Source: Lachnospiraceae bacterium (GTDB lineage: Bacteria > Bacillota > Clostridia > Lachnospirales > Lachnospiraceae). From it: a stretch of 22,920 nucleotides of DNA. The position numbers and the translations under genes are program-made. The notes under the pieces were generated by a model. That model had not been told where the DNA came from. It saw only the letters and a list, made by a program, of their open reading frames with translations, and made no database searches. The stretch is from the NCBI GenBank assembly GCA_019421365.1, contig JAHZFJ010000044.1:1-22920 (forward strand), read 5' to 3'. How positions within the stretch are numbered: the stretch's first letter is position 1; each line of letters starts with the position of its first letter. Shown piece after piece: positions 16,792 through 22,920 of the stretch.

Positions 16792-17283
16792 TTACGCTAC
16801 TTTTTGTCTAAATATTACGTTCTTATACTTGTTTAATGAAAGTAATAACATTGTTCCTAATATTCCACATGAAATAATTTCACCAATTCCTACGGTTACC
16901 ATCATTAATGGGATCGGCGTCGCTAAACCATATCCAATTCTTAAAACCCACGGAACAACAATTGCATTCCCGATAATTGGTGGTAGCGCTACTAAGTACT
17001 TGTTCTTTCTTAATAAATAAGAAATACTTGCTGCTACTAATGTTGTTAAACTACCCATGACAATGTCCAATAGGACTGCGCCACCAAGCATATTACCAAG
17101 TAGACAACCAACGAATAATCCTGGGATTGCTGCTGGTGTAAAGAATGGTAAAATTGTTAATGCTTCTGCAACACGTACCTGAACATCCATAAATCCAAAT
17201 GGTTGGAATACGTAAGTTAATACAACATAAATTGCGGCAATCATAGCCGCTTGTGTTAAAAACTGAACTTTTGATTTCTTCAT
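16792..17283 (-). CDS. queT: QueT, queuosine precursor ECF transporter S component
   Basis: This 163-residue membrane protein is the substrate-binding subunit of an energy-coupling-factor transporter, predicted to import preQ1 or a related queuosine precursor for tRNA modification. Almost the whole length is hydrophobic, with about five or six membrane helices. The QVRVAEALT segment (35-43), GNMLGG (63-68) and PPIIGNA (101-107) fit the QueT family. It would need a shared EcfA/EcfT module encoded elsewhere. The upstream leader carries a preQ1-I riboswitch whose 3' end contains the AAAGGAG ribosome binding site, independently supporting the substrate. Confidence 0.92.
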   Translation of the reverse strand: MKKSKVQFLTQAAMIAAIYVVLTYVFQPFGFMDVQVRVAEALTILPFFTPAAIPGLFVGCLLGNMLGGAVLLDIVMGSLTTLVAASISYLLRKNKYLVALPPIIGNAIVVPWVLRIGYGLATPIPLMMVTVGIGEIISCGILGTMLLLSLNKYKNVIFRQKVA

Positions 17284-17291
17284 ATTCTATT

Positions 17292-17336
17292 CTCCTTTAG
17301 TTTTGTTTAACGAGTGGAAGGTCTCGAACACTCGGT
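17292..17336 (-). ncRNA. preQ1-I riboswitch controlling queT
   Basis: Read on the minus strand: stem P1 CGAGTG/CACTCG (17329-17334 with 17311-17316), a loop TTCGAGACCTTC, then the A-rich tail TTAAACAAAACTAAAGGAG. This is the layout of class I preQ1 aptamers (short P1, TTC-type loop, A-rich tail pairing back as a pseudoknot). The loop CCTT can pair with AAGG of the ribosome binding site (17292-17298), so ligand binding should block translation start, as in the known translational preQ1-I switches. Confidence 0.78.
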
Positions 17337-17350
17337 AAATAATAGTCTTG

Positions 17351-17373
17351 AACCCCTGCGTTTGTGAGGGGTT
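17351..17373 (-). other. Hairpin upstream of the preQ1 riboswitch
   Basis: 7-bp arms AACCCCT (17351-17357) and AGGGGTT (17367-17373) with a 9-nt loop fold in the 5' part of the queT leader. It does not match a second preQ1 aptamer because no A-rich pairing tail or CCCCT partner follows. Role unknown; it may stabilise the transcript. Confidence 0.45.
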
Positions 17374-17384
17374 ACAACGTTAGT

Positions 17385-17413
17385 ACTATAACACAATGGT
17401 AATAAAAATTCAA
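17385..17413 (-). promoter_or_regulatory. Promoter of queT
   Basis: Minus strand: TTGAAT (17408-17413), a 17-bp spacer and TATAGT (17385-17390) with an extended -10 TG. The transcript would contain both the hairpin at 17351-17373 and the riboswitch. Confidence 0.65.
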
Positions 17414-17440
17414 CCTATACAAACAATCTTTACTTCTATC

Positions 17441-17469
17441 TTTACATTTTCTCCTACTTTTGATAATAT
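17441..17469 (+). promoter_or_regulatory. Promoter of the CD3324-family leader
   Basis: TTTACA (17441-17446), a 17-bp spacer and TAATAT (17464-17469). An alternative is TTGATA (17460-17465) with TATAAA (17481-17486) at only 15 bp. Either would transcribe the small ORF and the folded leader. Confidence 0.5.
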
Positions 17470-17507
17470 TTAGTCAACACTATAAAATCAAAACAGGAGG
17501 TAACATC

Positions 17508-17579
17508 ATGATGAGATCAAATCTATTTAGTCTTAACTCCATGCAATGTCTGCAAAACCATACTGCTTTGTATGCGTAA
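17508..17579 (+). CDS. Small ORF of 23 codons with a consensus ribosome binding site
   Basis: ATG ATG opens a 23-residue peptide (begins MMRSNLFSLNSM, ends QNHTALYA) preceded by a perfect AGGAGG (17495-17500) at an ideal 7-base spacing. It has no membrane segment or recognisable family. Its second half overlaps the left arm of the long-range stem of the downstream leader (17541-17559), so translating ribosomes would keep that stem open, as in a leader peptide. Whether the peptide or only the act of translation matters cannot be told from the sequence. Confidence 0.5.
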   Translation: MMRSNLFSLNSMQCLQNHTALYA

Positions 17580-17757
17580 CAGATGGCGATAGTTCCATGG
17601 AGGTTAATTATATGAAATCGCCATAGCTTATTCTAACATAACGGTTTTGCAAACTTGCATCCTAAAATCGTAACAATTGACCACGACAATATGTTTACTA
17701 TACATTACTTTTATTGTCATGATTTGATAGGTTAATGACTTAATCTAAGTTATTAAC
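17541..17757 (+). ncRNA. Multi-stem structured leader before the CD3324-family gene
   Basis: Pairings seen: an outer stem ATGCA plus TGCAAAACC (17541-17559) with GGTTTTGCA plus TGCAT (17643-17660); a CATAC/GTATG hairpin (17559-17574); and ATGGCGAT/ATCGCCAT (17583-17590 with 17617-17624), together resembling a three-way junction. Downstream are GACAATA/TATTGTC (17685-17691 with 17712-17718) and a 12-bp hairpin with one G-U pair (17731-17742 with 17746-17757) ending just before the ribosome binding site. It matches no riboswitch class I recognise (not T-box, TPP, c-di-GMP or preQ1). The 494-bp gap between queT and the next gene otherwise holds only the promoters and small ORF. Confidence 0.5.
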
Positions 17758-17777
17758 GACTAGGAGCAGGGGTTAGA

Positions 17778-18053
17778 ATGAATTATAAGAATGCAAACGA
17801 TATATTACCAACAGAATTAGTTAGAGAAATCCAAAAGTATCTTAAAGGAGAATTACTCTATATACCTAACGGAGAATCAAGCCGCAAGAAATGGGGCGAA
17901 TGTTCAGGTATCCGTAAAGAATTGTTACATAGAAACCAAGAAATTAAGCGTCGCTATATAGATGGTCATAGTTTTGAACAACTTTCATCTGACTATGCAC
18001 TCTCTGTAGAGACCGTAAAAAAAATAGTCTATACAACCAAATTGGCTGCCTAG
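17778..18053 (+). CDS. CD3324-family protein, likely small HTH DNA-binding protein
   Basis: This 91-residue protein begins MNYKNANDILPTELVREIQKY, followed by GELLYIPNGES and a WGE motif, which I recognise as the clostridial CD3324 family, whose role is unknown. The C-terminal half (about 52-88) looks like a helix-turn-helix of the Mor/sigma-70-region-4 type: a basic helix, then SFEQLSSDYALSVETVKKIV. It is probably a cytoplasmic DNA-binding regulator. AGGAG and AGGGG lie 5-11 bases before the ATG, immediately after a strong hairpin that could modulate access to them. A terminator follows at 18081. Function beyond a DNA-binding prediction is unknown. Confidence 0.82.
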   Translation: MNYKNANDILPTELVREIQKYLKGELLYIPNGESSRKKWGECSGIRKELLHRNQEIKRRYIDGHSFEQLSSDYALSVETVKKIVYTTKLAA

Positions 18054-18080
18054 ACTATCATAAAATAATGATCACAAAGG

Positions 18081-18111
18081 GCTACTGTAAAATACCTAAT
18101 TTTACAGTAGC
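18081..18111 (+). terminator. Terminator of the CD3324-family gene
   Basis: A perfect 13-bp inverted repeat (18081-18093 and 18099-18111) with a 5-nt loop, followed by TCCTTTTTT. It lies 27 bases after the stop codon. Confidence 0.9.
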
Positions 18112-18241
18112 TCCTTTTTTCATACTCATTCTAAATAACTGTATAGTATAGCTATAATCATTCTAGTTATATACACATTAGTACCACATAAGGTATACTC
18201 AATAATACATAATTTAGATTAGTAAGGAGAGTGCATTTTAT

Positions 18242-19042
18242 ATGATTACAGAAAATCAATATGCTAGAATAACAAATCAACTGGAGTCTTTCACCTATAC
18301 CTCATTGACCTATACACCTTATGAATATATTTCCGATTGTACAGTTCTTATTGATACTAATGAATTAATATTGCTTCAAGGACAGAATGAAGCACTTTCT
18401 GTGATAGAACTTTACTTTTGTACCAATTCTATCCCTTTACTTCTTAATGCAGTTGATGCTATTAAAGAACCTATTTATATGCAATTTGTACCTAATGCAT
18501 ATGTAGAAGAGTTCAGTTCTCATAGATTTAAGTCTTTTGCGCATTTTAGAGAGATGTATAGTTACGATATCCAAAGTGACTGTTCTGTTGATGCTATTGC
18601 AATTGCAGAAGCCAAAGAAGCTGCTGCCGTTACAAGATCCTGTCGCCTTCAAAGCAGAGGTTTTCTTGGCGAAACAACAGAATGGGCAGAAAGTTGGATT
18701 CAAGGGAAAGATCCGAATGCAAGCCATTGCAAACATAGCGCAATCCTAGTGACTAGGCATGAAAACACCATCACTGGAATTATCGCTGTGACACTCTATT
18801 CCTTTGATAAACCGGAAGGTCCAACACTATGGATTCGAGAGGTTGCCGTACGACCGGAATTCCAACATAGTGGTTATGGTAAACAATTGTTATCCCAAGC
18901 TTTCGCTTATGGTGCTAGGTATAAGGCTGCGAAAGCGTTCTTAATGGCCGACATTATGAATGTAAATGCATTATCATTATATCAACAATTCGGATTCTCC
19001 TATATCGATGACGAAGGACAAATCGATATGATTCGGGAGTAA
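18242..19042 (+). CDS. GNAT-family N-acetyltransferase
   Basis: This 266-residue protein has a C-terminal GNAT fold (about 160-262) that transfers acetyl from acetyl-CoA to an unknown amine. The acetyl-CoA loop is QHSGYG (208-213) after VAVRPEF, and the C-terminal helix motif is NALSLYQQFGF (242-252). The N-terminal half (1-150) is not recognised; it may be a degenerate second GNAT domain, as in other two-domain GNATs. AAGGAGA lies 11 bases before the ATG. The gene stands alone between two terminators, so the neighbours give no hint of substrate. Confidence 0.85.
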   Translation: MITENQYARITNQLESFTYTSLTYTPYEYISDCTVLIDTNELILLQGQNEALSVIELYFCTNSIPLLLNAVDAIKEPIYMQFVPNAYVEEFSSHRFKSFAHFREMYSYDIQSDCSVDAIAIAEAKEAAAVTRSCRLQSRGFLGETTEWAESWIQGKDPNASHCKHSAILVTRHENTITGIIAVTLYSFDKPEGPTLWIREVAVRPEFQHSGYGKQLLSQAFAYGARYKAAKAFLMADIMNVNALSLYQQFGFSYIDDEGQIDMIRE

Positions 19043-19043
19043 A

Positions 19044-19093
19044 ACTTAAAGTGGTGAAGACGGATACTCACAATCCGCTTCACCACTTTAAGT
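19044..19093. terminator. Bidirectional hairpin between GNAT and ATPase genes
   Basis: A 16-bp perfect stem (19044-19059 with 19078-19093), a one-base bulge, then a 5-bp inner stem CGGAT/ATCCG around a 7-nt loop. It begins right after the GNAT stop and ends one base before the stop of the convergent minus-strand gene. T tracts are weak, but placement and stability make it a likely shared terminator. Confidence 0.8.
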
Positions 19094-19094
19094 C

Positions 19095-20180
19095 TTATCT
19101 TTCTCTTGCTGCAATACGTTCAAGTATATCACTTGTTGTCTTCTCTATTATATTATAATCCGTAGCGGCAATATAATATTTCTCTAATTCGTCGTGTAAT
19201 TCTTTTGCTTGCTTAAGATAAGAAGTTCCTGTTGCAACGGTATCTTTATAACGTTTCTTAATATCTTTAAGTTCACTCTCAAAACGCTCATCTGTATTAG
19301 GTTTAATTAACTCCGCGTACATATCAATAACATCATCGCCTTCACGACTTGGTTCATATTCGTGTGGTGCAGTTGAATCAAAGATACATAATTCAAGCCC
19401 AGGTAGTAGTATCATATCTAAACTGTTTGGATCAAAGCTGCAATGATATACTTCCACTTCTAAGCCTAAGCTCTCCGCTTTCCTTAAGATTTTCTTTAAC
19501 ATAGTCGATTTGCCCGAACCCGGTCTACCTTTAATAAGATATCTCTTCTTACAATTAGATGTTATATTTTCAACATAATTTATTGGCCCTTTTGGTGTTG
19601 AGCCACCAAAAAATCGATGCCTTACTACTCCATCTTCTTGCTTTTCGATTCTTCCAAGCAGTATGTCACAAACTTTCTCAGTTAACGCATCCGCTTTTTC
19701 AAAATTCATATTATCAATATAAATCTTTTCCCACTCATCATGGATTCTTAGTGCTTTCTCAAACGCTTCATATGCTTTAGGATAACACTCACTTATTCTT
19801 TTTTGTAATGCTCTAATCTCGTCCGTCTTATTCTCTAATAATTCTACGTTCCAAGCAGTTCCAAGATTCACATACTCTTCAACTGCACCTACAACTTTAG
19901 GTTCAATTACATGTGGTGCTGTGCCATCAACAATTCCTACACTAATTTCGCGCACAATTACACCATCTAAAGAATCTGGATCAGAAGAACAGTGGATATA
20001 TTCTACATCATAACCTTTGTCCACATATATTTTGCCCACCTTCTTCATCAAAGTAGATTTACCAGTTCCCGGTCCACCCTTTAGAATATAGATTTTCTTA
20101 AGACCTTCTAAATTAGATTCAAACATGTTCTGAAATCCTTTTGCCGTATTCCCACATGCAAAATAATGCTTTTCTGCCAT
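19095..20180 (-). CDS. Tandem P-loop ATPase (PRK06851-type)
   Basis: This 361-residue cytoplasmic protein is built from two similar halves. The first has GGPGTGKST (35-43), HCSSDPDSLD (63-72) and DGTAPHVIEP (85-94); the second has GRPGSGKST (218-226), HCSFDPNSLD (246-255) and DSTAPHEYEP (268-277), offset by 183 residues. Both Walker A motifs are intact. Each half ends with a long charged helix (HDEWEKIYIDNMN and HDELEKYYIAATD). I recognise the overall pattern as the Firmicute PRK06851 family, whose function is not known to me. The ribosome binding site AAGGATG lies about 11 bases before the ATG. The upstream gene encodes a membrane protein 158 bp away; any functional link is unproven. Confidence 0.82.
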   Translation of the reverse strand: MAEKHYFACGNTAKGFQNMFESNLEGLKKIYILKGGPGTGKSTLMKKVGKIYVDKGYDVEYIHCSSDPDSLDGVIVREISVGIVDGTAPHVIEPKVVGAVEEYVNLGTAWNVELLENKTDEIRALQKRISECYPKAYEAFEKALRIHDEWEKIYIDNMNFEKADALTEKVCDILLGRIEKQEDGVVRHRFFGGSTPKGPINYVENITSNCKKRYLIKGRPGSGKSTMLKKILRKAESLGLEVEVYHCSFDPNSLDMILLPGLELCIFDSTAPHEYEPSREGDDVIDMYAELIKPNTDERFESELKDIKKRYKDTVATGTSYLKQAKELHDELEKYYIAATDYNIIEKTTSDILERIAARER

Positions 20181-20338
20181 ATTGAAAACATCCTTCTTTC
20201 ATAACGTCTCTTTTTATATTATGATGATTTTTTTATATAGTGCTTATGCACTTTTTACTTTGTTACTTAACATATTATATTACCAATTCTTAATATTATT
20301 AATTTCACTTGTAAAACAAGTATAGCTAATGACTTCTA

Positions 20339-20917
20339 TTAAATGAATGAATCAACTTTTTGGTAATAAATATGTAGATAATTTAAAAGTCTTCGATCTT
20401 CTGTGAGATCATACACTTGAGAAGCCAACTTAGCTCCCTTTATTTTCTTCTTACTCTTTCGATATATAATAATTTCATGCTCAGATTCCTCATAAACAAC
20501 CTTATCCCTTGGTATGAATAAGGAATTAATTGATATACAATATGGACTTATTCCGCAAACTGTTCTCATATGAATTAATGCAGAAATCAATTCAAATACC
20601 ATTGATAAGATTACTAGCCCAAATACTATACTGCATAAAACTACCTCCAGATAATATTCATCTTCACTAAATCTCATTATGTTCCTTCCCTCTATTAGCG
20701 CTAATATAAGGGTCAACAAACTCAAAACAAAACCACCCATCTTAGATCCTAATCCTGCCTCTTCTGGTTGAAAACAAGAGATGTAATCTTCATAAAACCT
20801 CTCTCTATATCTTATGTACATAATTAATTCTTTTAAATTATATAGAAACAAACCAAATATTCCAATACACAGAATTCCAATTTGAATTAAATCCTTTGTG
20901 CTAAAGTACCTCTCCAT
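20339..20917 (-). CDS. Unknown three-helix membrane protein
   Basis: I do not recognise this 192-residue protein. Hydrophobic segments lie at about 10-27, 62-80 and 90-114, separated by a charged RYRERFYEDY region; the last 70 residues are soluble, with a basic KSKKKIKGAK patch near 153-162. This resembles a small membrane protein with a cytoplasmic PH-like or regulatory tail, but that is only a shape impression. AAGAGG lies eight bases before the ATG, and a good sigma-A promoter is present at 20953-20981. It is followed on the same strand by the tandem P-loop ATPase gene. Confidence 0.7.
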   Translation of the reverse strand: MERYFSTKDLIQIGILCIGIFGLFLYNLKELIMYIRYRERFYEDYISCFQPEEAGLGSKMGGFVLSLLTLILALIEGRNIMRFSEDEYYLEVVLCSIVFGLVILSMVFELISALIHMRTVCGISPYCISINSLFIPRDKVVYEESEHEIIIYRKSKKKIKGAKLASQVYDLTEDRRLLNYLHIYYQKVDSFI

Positions 20918-20952
20918 AATGATAACCTCTTCCCTGTATATAATTTACCATT

Positions 20953-20981
20953 ATTATACTCCAGTTTCTTATATCTTACAA
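20953..20981 (-). promoter_or_regulatory. Promoter of the membrane protein gene
   Basis: Minus strand: TTGTAA (20976-20981), a 17-bp spacer and TATAAT (20953-20958), 35 bases upstream of the start codon. Confidence 0.65.
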
Positions 20982-21075
20982 TTACATTCACACTCAATTT
21001 CCATTTGAATTCTCTATGTACATATCAATAGACATCGTTGGTTCATACAAAAAAGGCCCGTAAGGATTGATATGA

Positions 21076-21124
21076 TCCTCCTTAAGTAGACAAGGTAAAT
21101 AACCAAAATCTACTTAAGGAGGAT
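21076..21124 (+). promoter_or_regulatory. Hairpin masking the transposase ribosome binding site
   Basis: A perfect 15-bp inverted repeat (21076-21090 with 21110-21124) spans the left end. Its right arm contains the OrfA ribosome binding site AAGGAGGA (21116-21123) and its left arm the complementary TCCTCCTT. A transcript entering from outside would fold and hide the site; a transcript starting inside the loop would not. Confidence 0.7.
21084..21101 (+). repeat. Left terminal inverted-repeat core of the IS
   Basis: The 18-nt core matches the reverse complement of 22842-22859 at 15 positions, including a run of nine identical bases (AAGTAGACA) and AAATA at the inner end. Confidence 0.7.
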
Positions 21125-21129
21125 TTTTC

Positions 21130-21828
21130 ATGTCCAGAAAAGCTAAATACTCCCCTGAAACTAAAGCGAGTGCTTGTGAAGATTATTTATCTGGAAATTT
21201 ATCAATGCGAGAAATTTGTGCAAAATATGATATTCCTTTTAACGAAAAGAAAAGTAATTGTTCTGTTCATAAATGGTTACATGTTTATAACTATTCAGGT
21301 ATTGAGGGTTTTCAAAATCTAATAGGGAATAAAGCTTATACAAAAGAATTTAAAACTGAAATAGTCGAACGATATCTGCGTGGAGAAGGATCTTTAAAAG
21401 ATCTTGCAGCTAAATATAATATTTTGTCTGATTCAACGCTACAACAGTGGATTATGAAGTATAATGCCAATAGAGAACTTAAGGATTACGATCCGAAACG
21501 GGAGGTCTATATGGCAGAGGCAAGGCGAAAAACAACTATTCAGGAACGCAAAGAAATCGTTACATACTGCATTGAACACAATCGTGATTATAAAGTCACA
21601 GCAGCACTTTACGATGTTTCTTACAGTCAGGTGTATTCCTGGGTGAAAAAATATGATGCCACAGGTGAAGAAGGTCTTACTGACAAACGTGGTCAACATA
21701 AGACAGATGATGCAGTTGATGAATTAGAACGATTACGAAGAGAGAATCTTCGGCTGAAGCGTCAGCTTGAAGAAAAAGATATGGTGGTAGAACTGTTAAA
21801 AAAAGTGAAAGAATTCGAAGGGATGTGA
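21130..21828 (+). CDS. IS3-family transposase OrfA
   Basis: This 232-residue DNA-binding subunit is long for an OrfA. It has three successive helix-turn-helix-like modules (about 7-52, 70-112 and 135-177), each ending in a Trp-containing helix (VHKWL, QQWIMKY, YSWVKKY), then a leucine-zipper coiled coil (about 195-229, LERLRRENLRLKRQLEE). The modules would recognise the ends of the element and the zipper would mediate dimerisation. AAGGAGGA lies six bases before the ATG and is buried in the hairpin at 21076-21124. The 3' end overlaps OrfB by four bases, with a slippery run upstream. Confidence 0.93.
   Translation: MSRKAKYSPETKASACEDYLSGNLSMREICAKYDIPFNEKKSNCSVHKWLHVYNYSGIEGFQNLIGNKAYTKEFKTEIVERYLRGEGSLKDLAAKYNILSDSTLQQWIMKYNANRELKDYDPKREVYMAEARRKTTIQERKEIVTYCIEHNRDYKVTAALYDVSYSQVYSWVKKYDATGEEGLTDKRGQHKTDDAVDELERLRRENLRLKRQLEEKDMVVELLKKVKEFEGM
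21798..21804 (+). promoter_or_regulatory. Predicted -1 ribosomal frameshift site
   Basis: In OrfA phase the codons read TTA AAA AAA GTG, giving an A AAA AAA slippery heptamer. A -1 slip enters the OrfB frame, which has no stop between here and the OrfB GTG at 21825, so a fused OrfAB transposase is possible. No clear stimulatory hairpin is visible downstream. Confidence 0.7.
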
Positions 21829-22790
21829 GACTCGGAAAGCAACGCCATGAATCAAAGTATCTTACTATTGAATACTTCTATAGGAACAAGGGTTGGAGTG
21901 TCAACTGGATGTGTGCACAGCTTGGAATCGCCAGAGCTGCGTTCTACAAAAGGAAACATAGAATTGTACCAGAACAAGAAAAAACTAATATCGAAATCGC
22001 AGAATTAATCAAAGAGTATGATGAAAGATTTTCTCATATCTTAGGGTACCGAAGAATGACGGATTGGATCAATCATTTCAATCATACTCATTATTCAAGG
22101 AAACGAATTCATCGTATTATGAAAAAACTTGGAATCCATTCTGTTATTCGTAAAAAGAAGAAAAAATACAATTCTTCCAAGCCAGAAGAAACAGCAGAAA
22201 ATAAGTTAGCAAGAGACTTTTATGCAACAGAGCCTAATCAAAAGTGGGCTACTGATGTAACGGAGTTTAAGATTCCTGAAACCAATAAGAAACTATATCT
22301 TAGTGCGATCATAGATCTCTATGATCGTTATCCTGTTGCATTTGTTATAAGCGGCAGAAACAACAATCAACTGATATTCAAAACCTTTGATAAAGCAATT
22401 GATGCTAATCCAACTGCAAAGCCTATTTTTCATAGCGACCGAGGCTTTCAGTATACAAGTAAGGTGTTCCAGAGAAAACTCCAAGATAACGAAATGATTC
22501 AATCAATGTCCAGAGTTGGTCATTGTATTGATAACGGACCAACGGAAGGTTTTTGGGGAATCATTAAATCAGAAATGTATCAAATGTACGAGATAACAGA
22601 TGAGTTATCATTACGTCATGCAATCAAAGATTATATCCGATTCTATCGAGATGAGCGACCTCAAAGCAGATATGATTGTAAAACACCTGCTGAGGTAAGG
22701 GCTGAAGCGTTAGCTTCCGCAACTCCAACAACATATCCGATTGCAAAGAATAAAAGAATTGAGAAATATAAAGCAAAGTGGTGCGCATAA
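21825..22790 (+). CDS. IS3-family transposase OrfB (DDE integrase)
   Basis: This 321-residue catalytic part of the transposase has an HTH_21-type N-terminal region (about 55-110) and an rve integrase core with Asp144 (ATDVTEF), Asp205 (FHSDRGFQY) and Glu241 (DNGPTEGFWG), giving the D-35-E spacing of the family. It begins at a GTG overlapping the OrfA stop and lacks a good ribosome binding site, so it is probably made mainly as an OrfAB fusion by frameshifting at 21798-21804. No internal stop or truncation is seen. Confidence 0.95.
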   Translation: MRLGKQRHESKYLTIEYFYRNKGWSVNWMCAQLGIARAAFYKRKHRIVPEQEKTNIEIAELIKEYDERFSHILGYRRMTDWINHFNHTHYSRKRIHRIMKKLGIHSVIRKKKKKYNSSKPEETAENKLARDFYATEPNQKWATDVTEFKIPETNKKLYLSAIIDLYDRYPVAFVISGRNNNQLIFKTFDKAIDANPTAKPIFHSDRGFQYTSKVFQRKLQDNEMIQSMSRVGHCIDNGPTEGFWGIIKSEMYQMYEITDELSLRHAIKDYIRFYRDERPQSRYDCKTPAEVRAEALASATPTTYPIAKNKRIEKYKAKWCA

Positions 22791-22791
22791 A

Positions 22792-22824
22792 AAATCAGCC
22801 ATACGAAAATCGTATGACTGATTT
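22792..22824 (+). terminator. Hairpin after OrfB
   Basis: A 15-bp inverted repeat (22792-22806 with 22810-22824) with one mismatch and a 3-nt loop directly follows the OrfB stop. The downstream T tract is short, so termination may be partial. Confidence 0.6.
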
Positions 22825-22841
22825 GTGAGCATTACTTTAGA

Positions 22842-22859
22842 TATTTGGCCTGTCTACTT
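22842..22859 (-). repeat. Right terminal inverted-repeat core of the IS
   Basis: Reverse complement of the left core with 15 of 18 matches. It sits partly inside a 7-bp hairpin (GCCTGTC 22848-22854 with GACAGGC 22860-22866). The last bases of the window, 22874-22920, show no feature. Confidence 0.7.
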
Positions 22860-22920
22860 GACAGGCAATGTCATTAAGTTAAGTATTTAGGATCAGGTTA
22901 TTGTATAAAAAATGGTGAAT

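Larger units (their letters stand above)
21068..22873 (+). mobile_element. IS3-family (IS150-like) insertion sequence, apparently complete
   Basis: The element encodes OrfA and OrfB of an IS3-type transposase, a frameshift site and matching ends. The terminal cores are inverted copies of AAGTAGACA...AAATA (21084-21101 and 22842-22859, 15 of 18 positions identical). The outermost bases were placed at TG...CA from the family rule, but the outer arms match poorly and I see no target-site duplication, so each border may be off by several bases. All catalytic residues are intact, so it may be active. Confidence 0.85.

Noticed and set aside
17351..17373. A second, tandem preQ1 aptamer
   Set aside because: The hairpin lacks the required loop and A-rich 3' tail of class I, and no class II or III pattern fits.
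17612..17626. Four-codon ORF (MKSP) after GGAGG inside the leader hairpin
   Set aside because: It is too short to call as a gene; noted only as a possible ribosome contact site within the structured leader.
21439..22502. Additional ORFs inside the IS on either strand
   Set aside because: They lie in other frames of the well-supported transposase genes and have no family signatures.

Overview
The window looks like chromosomal DNA from a low-GC Gram-positive anaerobe of the Clostridia, most likely a Lachnospiraceae/Lachnoclostridium-type organism. The evidence is AT-rich sequence, strong AGGAGG-type ribosome binding sites, SpoVG, the paired GlgC/GlgD ADP-glucose pyrophosphorylase, a DnaB/DnaI-type Firmicute helicase-loading pair, a YhaO/YhaN nuclease pair and a CD3324-family protein. 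The species cannot be proven from the sequence alone.

Layout, left to right. (1) 1-360: gene-free, T-rich. Read on the minus strand it carries three sigma-A-like promoters in tandem, all with 17-bp spacers, pointing off the left edge, as in a ribosomal RNA operon control region. (2) 430-5160, all minus strand: Na+/phosphate symporter with a PhoU-like tail, then spoVG, glgD and glgC (glgC and glgD overlap by one base). (3) 5381-10595, all plus strand: murC, an intergenic cluster of consensus DnaA boxes, a DnaB/DnaD-like helicase-loading protein with a DnaI-like ATPase loader, and PRPP synthetase. (4) 10604-16540, all minus: a class A penicillin-binding protein, then a YhaN (Rad50/SbcC-like) and YhaO (Mre11/SbcD-like) operon. 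(5) 16560-17413: a possible small RNA behind 11-bp-spaced TTAATA repeats, then queT under a preQ1-I riboswitch. (6) 17441-19093, plus: a promoter, a 23-codon ORF and a long folded leader in front of a CD3324-family gene, then a GNAT acetyltransferase. (7) 19095-20981, minus: a tandem-P-loop ATPase (PRK06851 type) and an unknown membrane protein. (8) About 21068-22873: a complete IS3-family insertion sequence with a predicted -1 frameshift and a hairpin that hides the transposase ribosome binding site.

Most genes are housekeeping: phosphate uptake, glycogen precursor synthesis, peptidoglycan synthesis at two steps (MurC and a class A PBP), replication initiation, nucleotide precursors, DNA end processing and queuosine precursor uptake. 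The most interesting material is non-coding: the DnaA-box cluster directly upstream of the helicase-loader operon, the multi-stem leader with its own small ORF before the CD3324-family gene, the possible small RNA at about 16611-16733, and the nested palindrome between the PBP and YhaN genes. I found no CRISPR array, tRNA, prophage or recognisable defence system.
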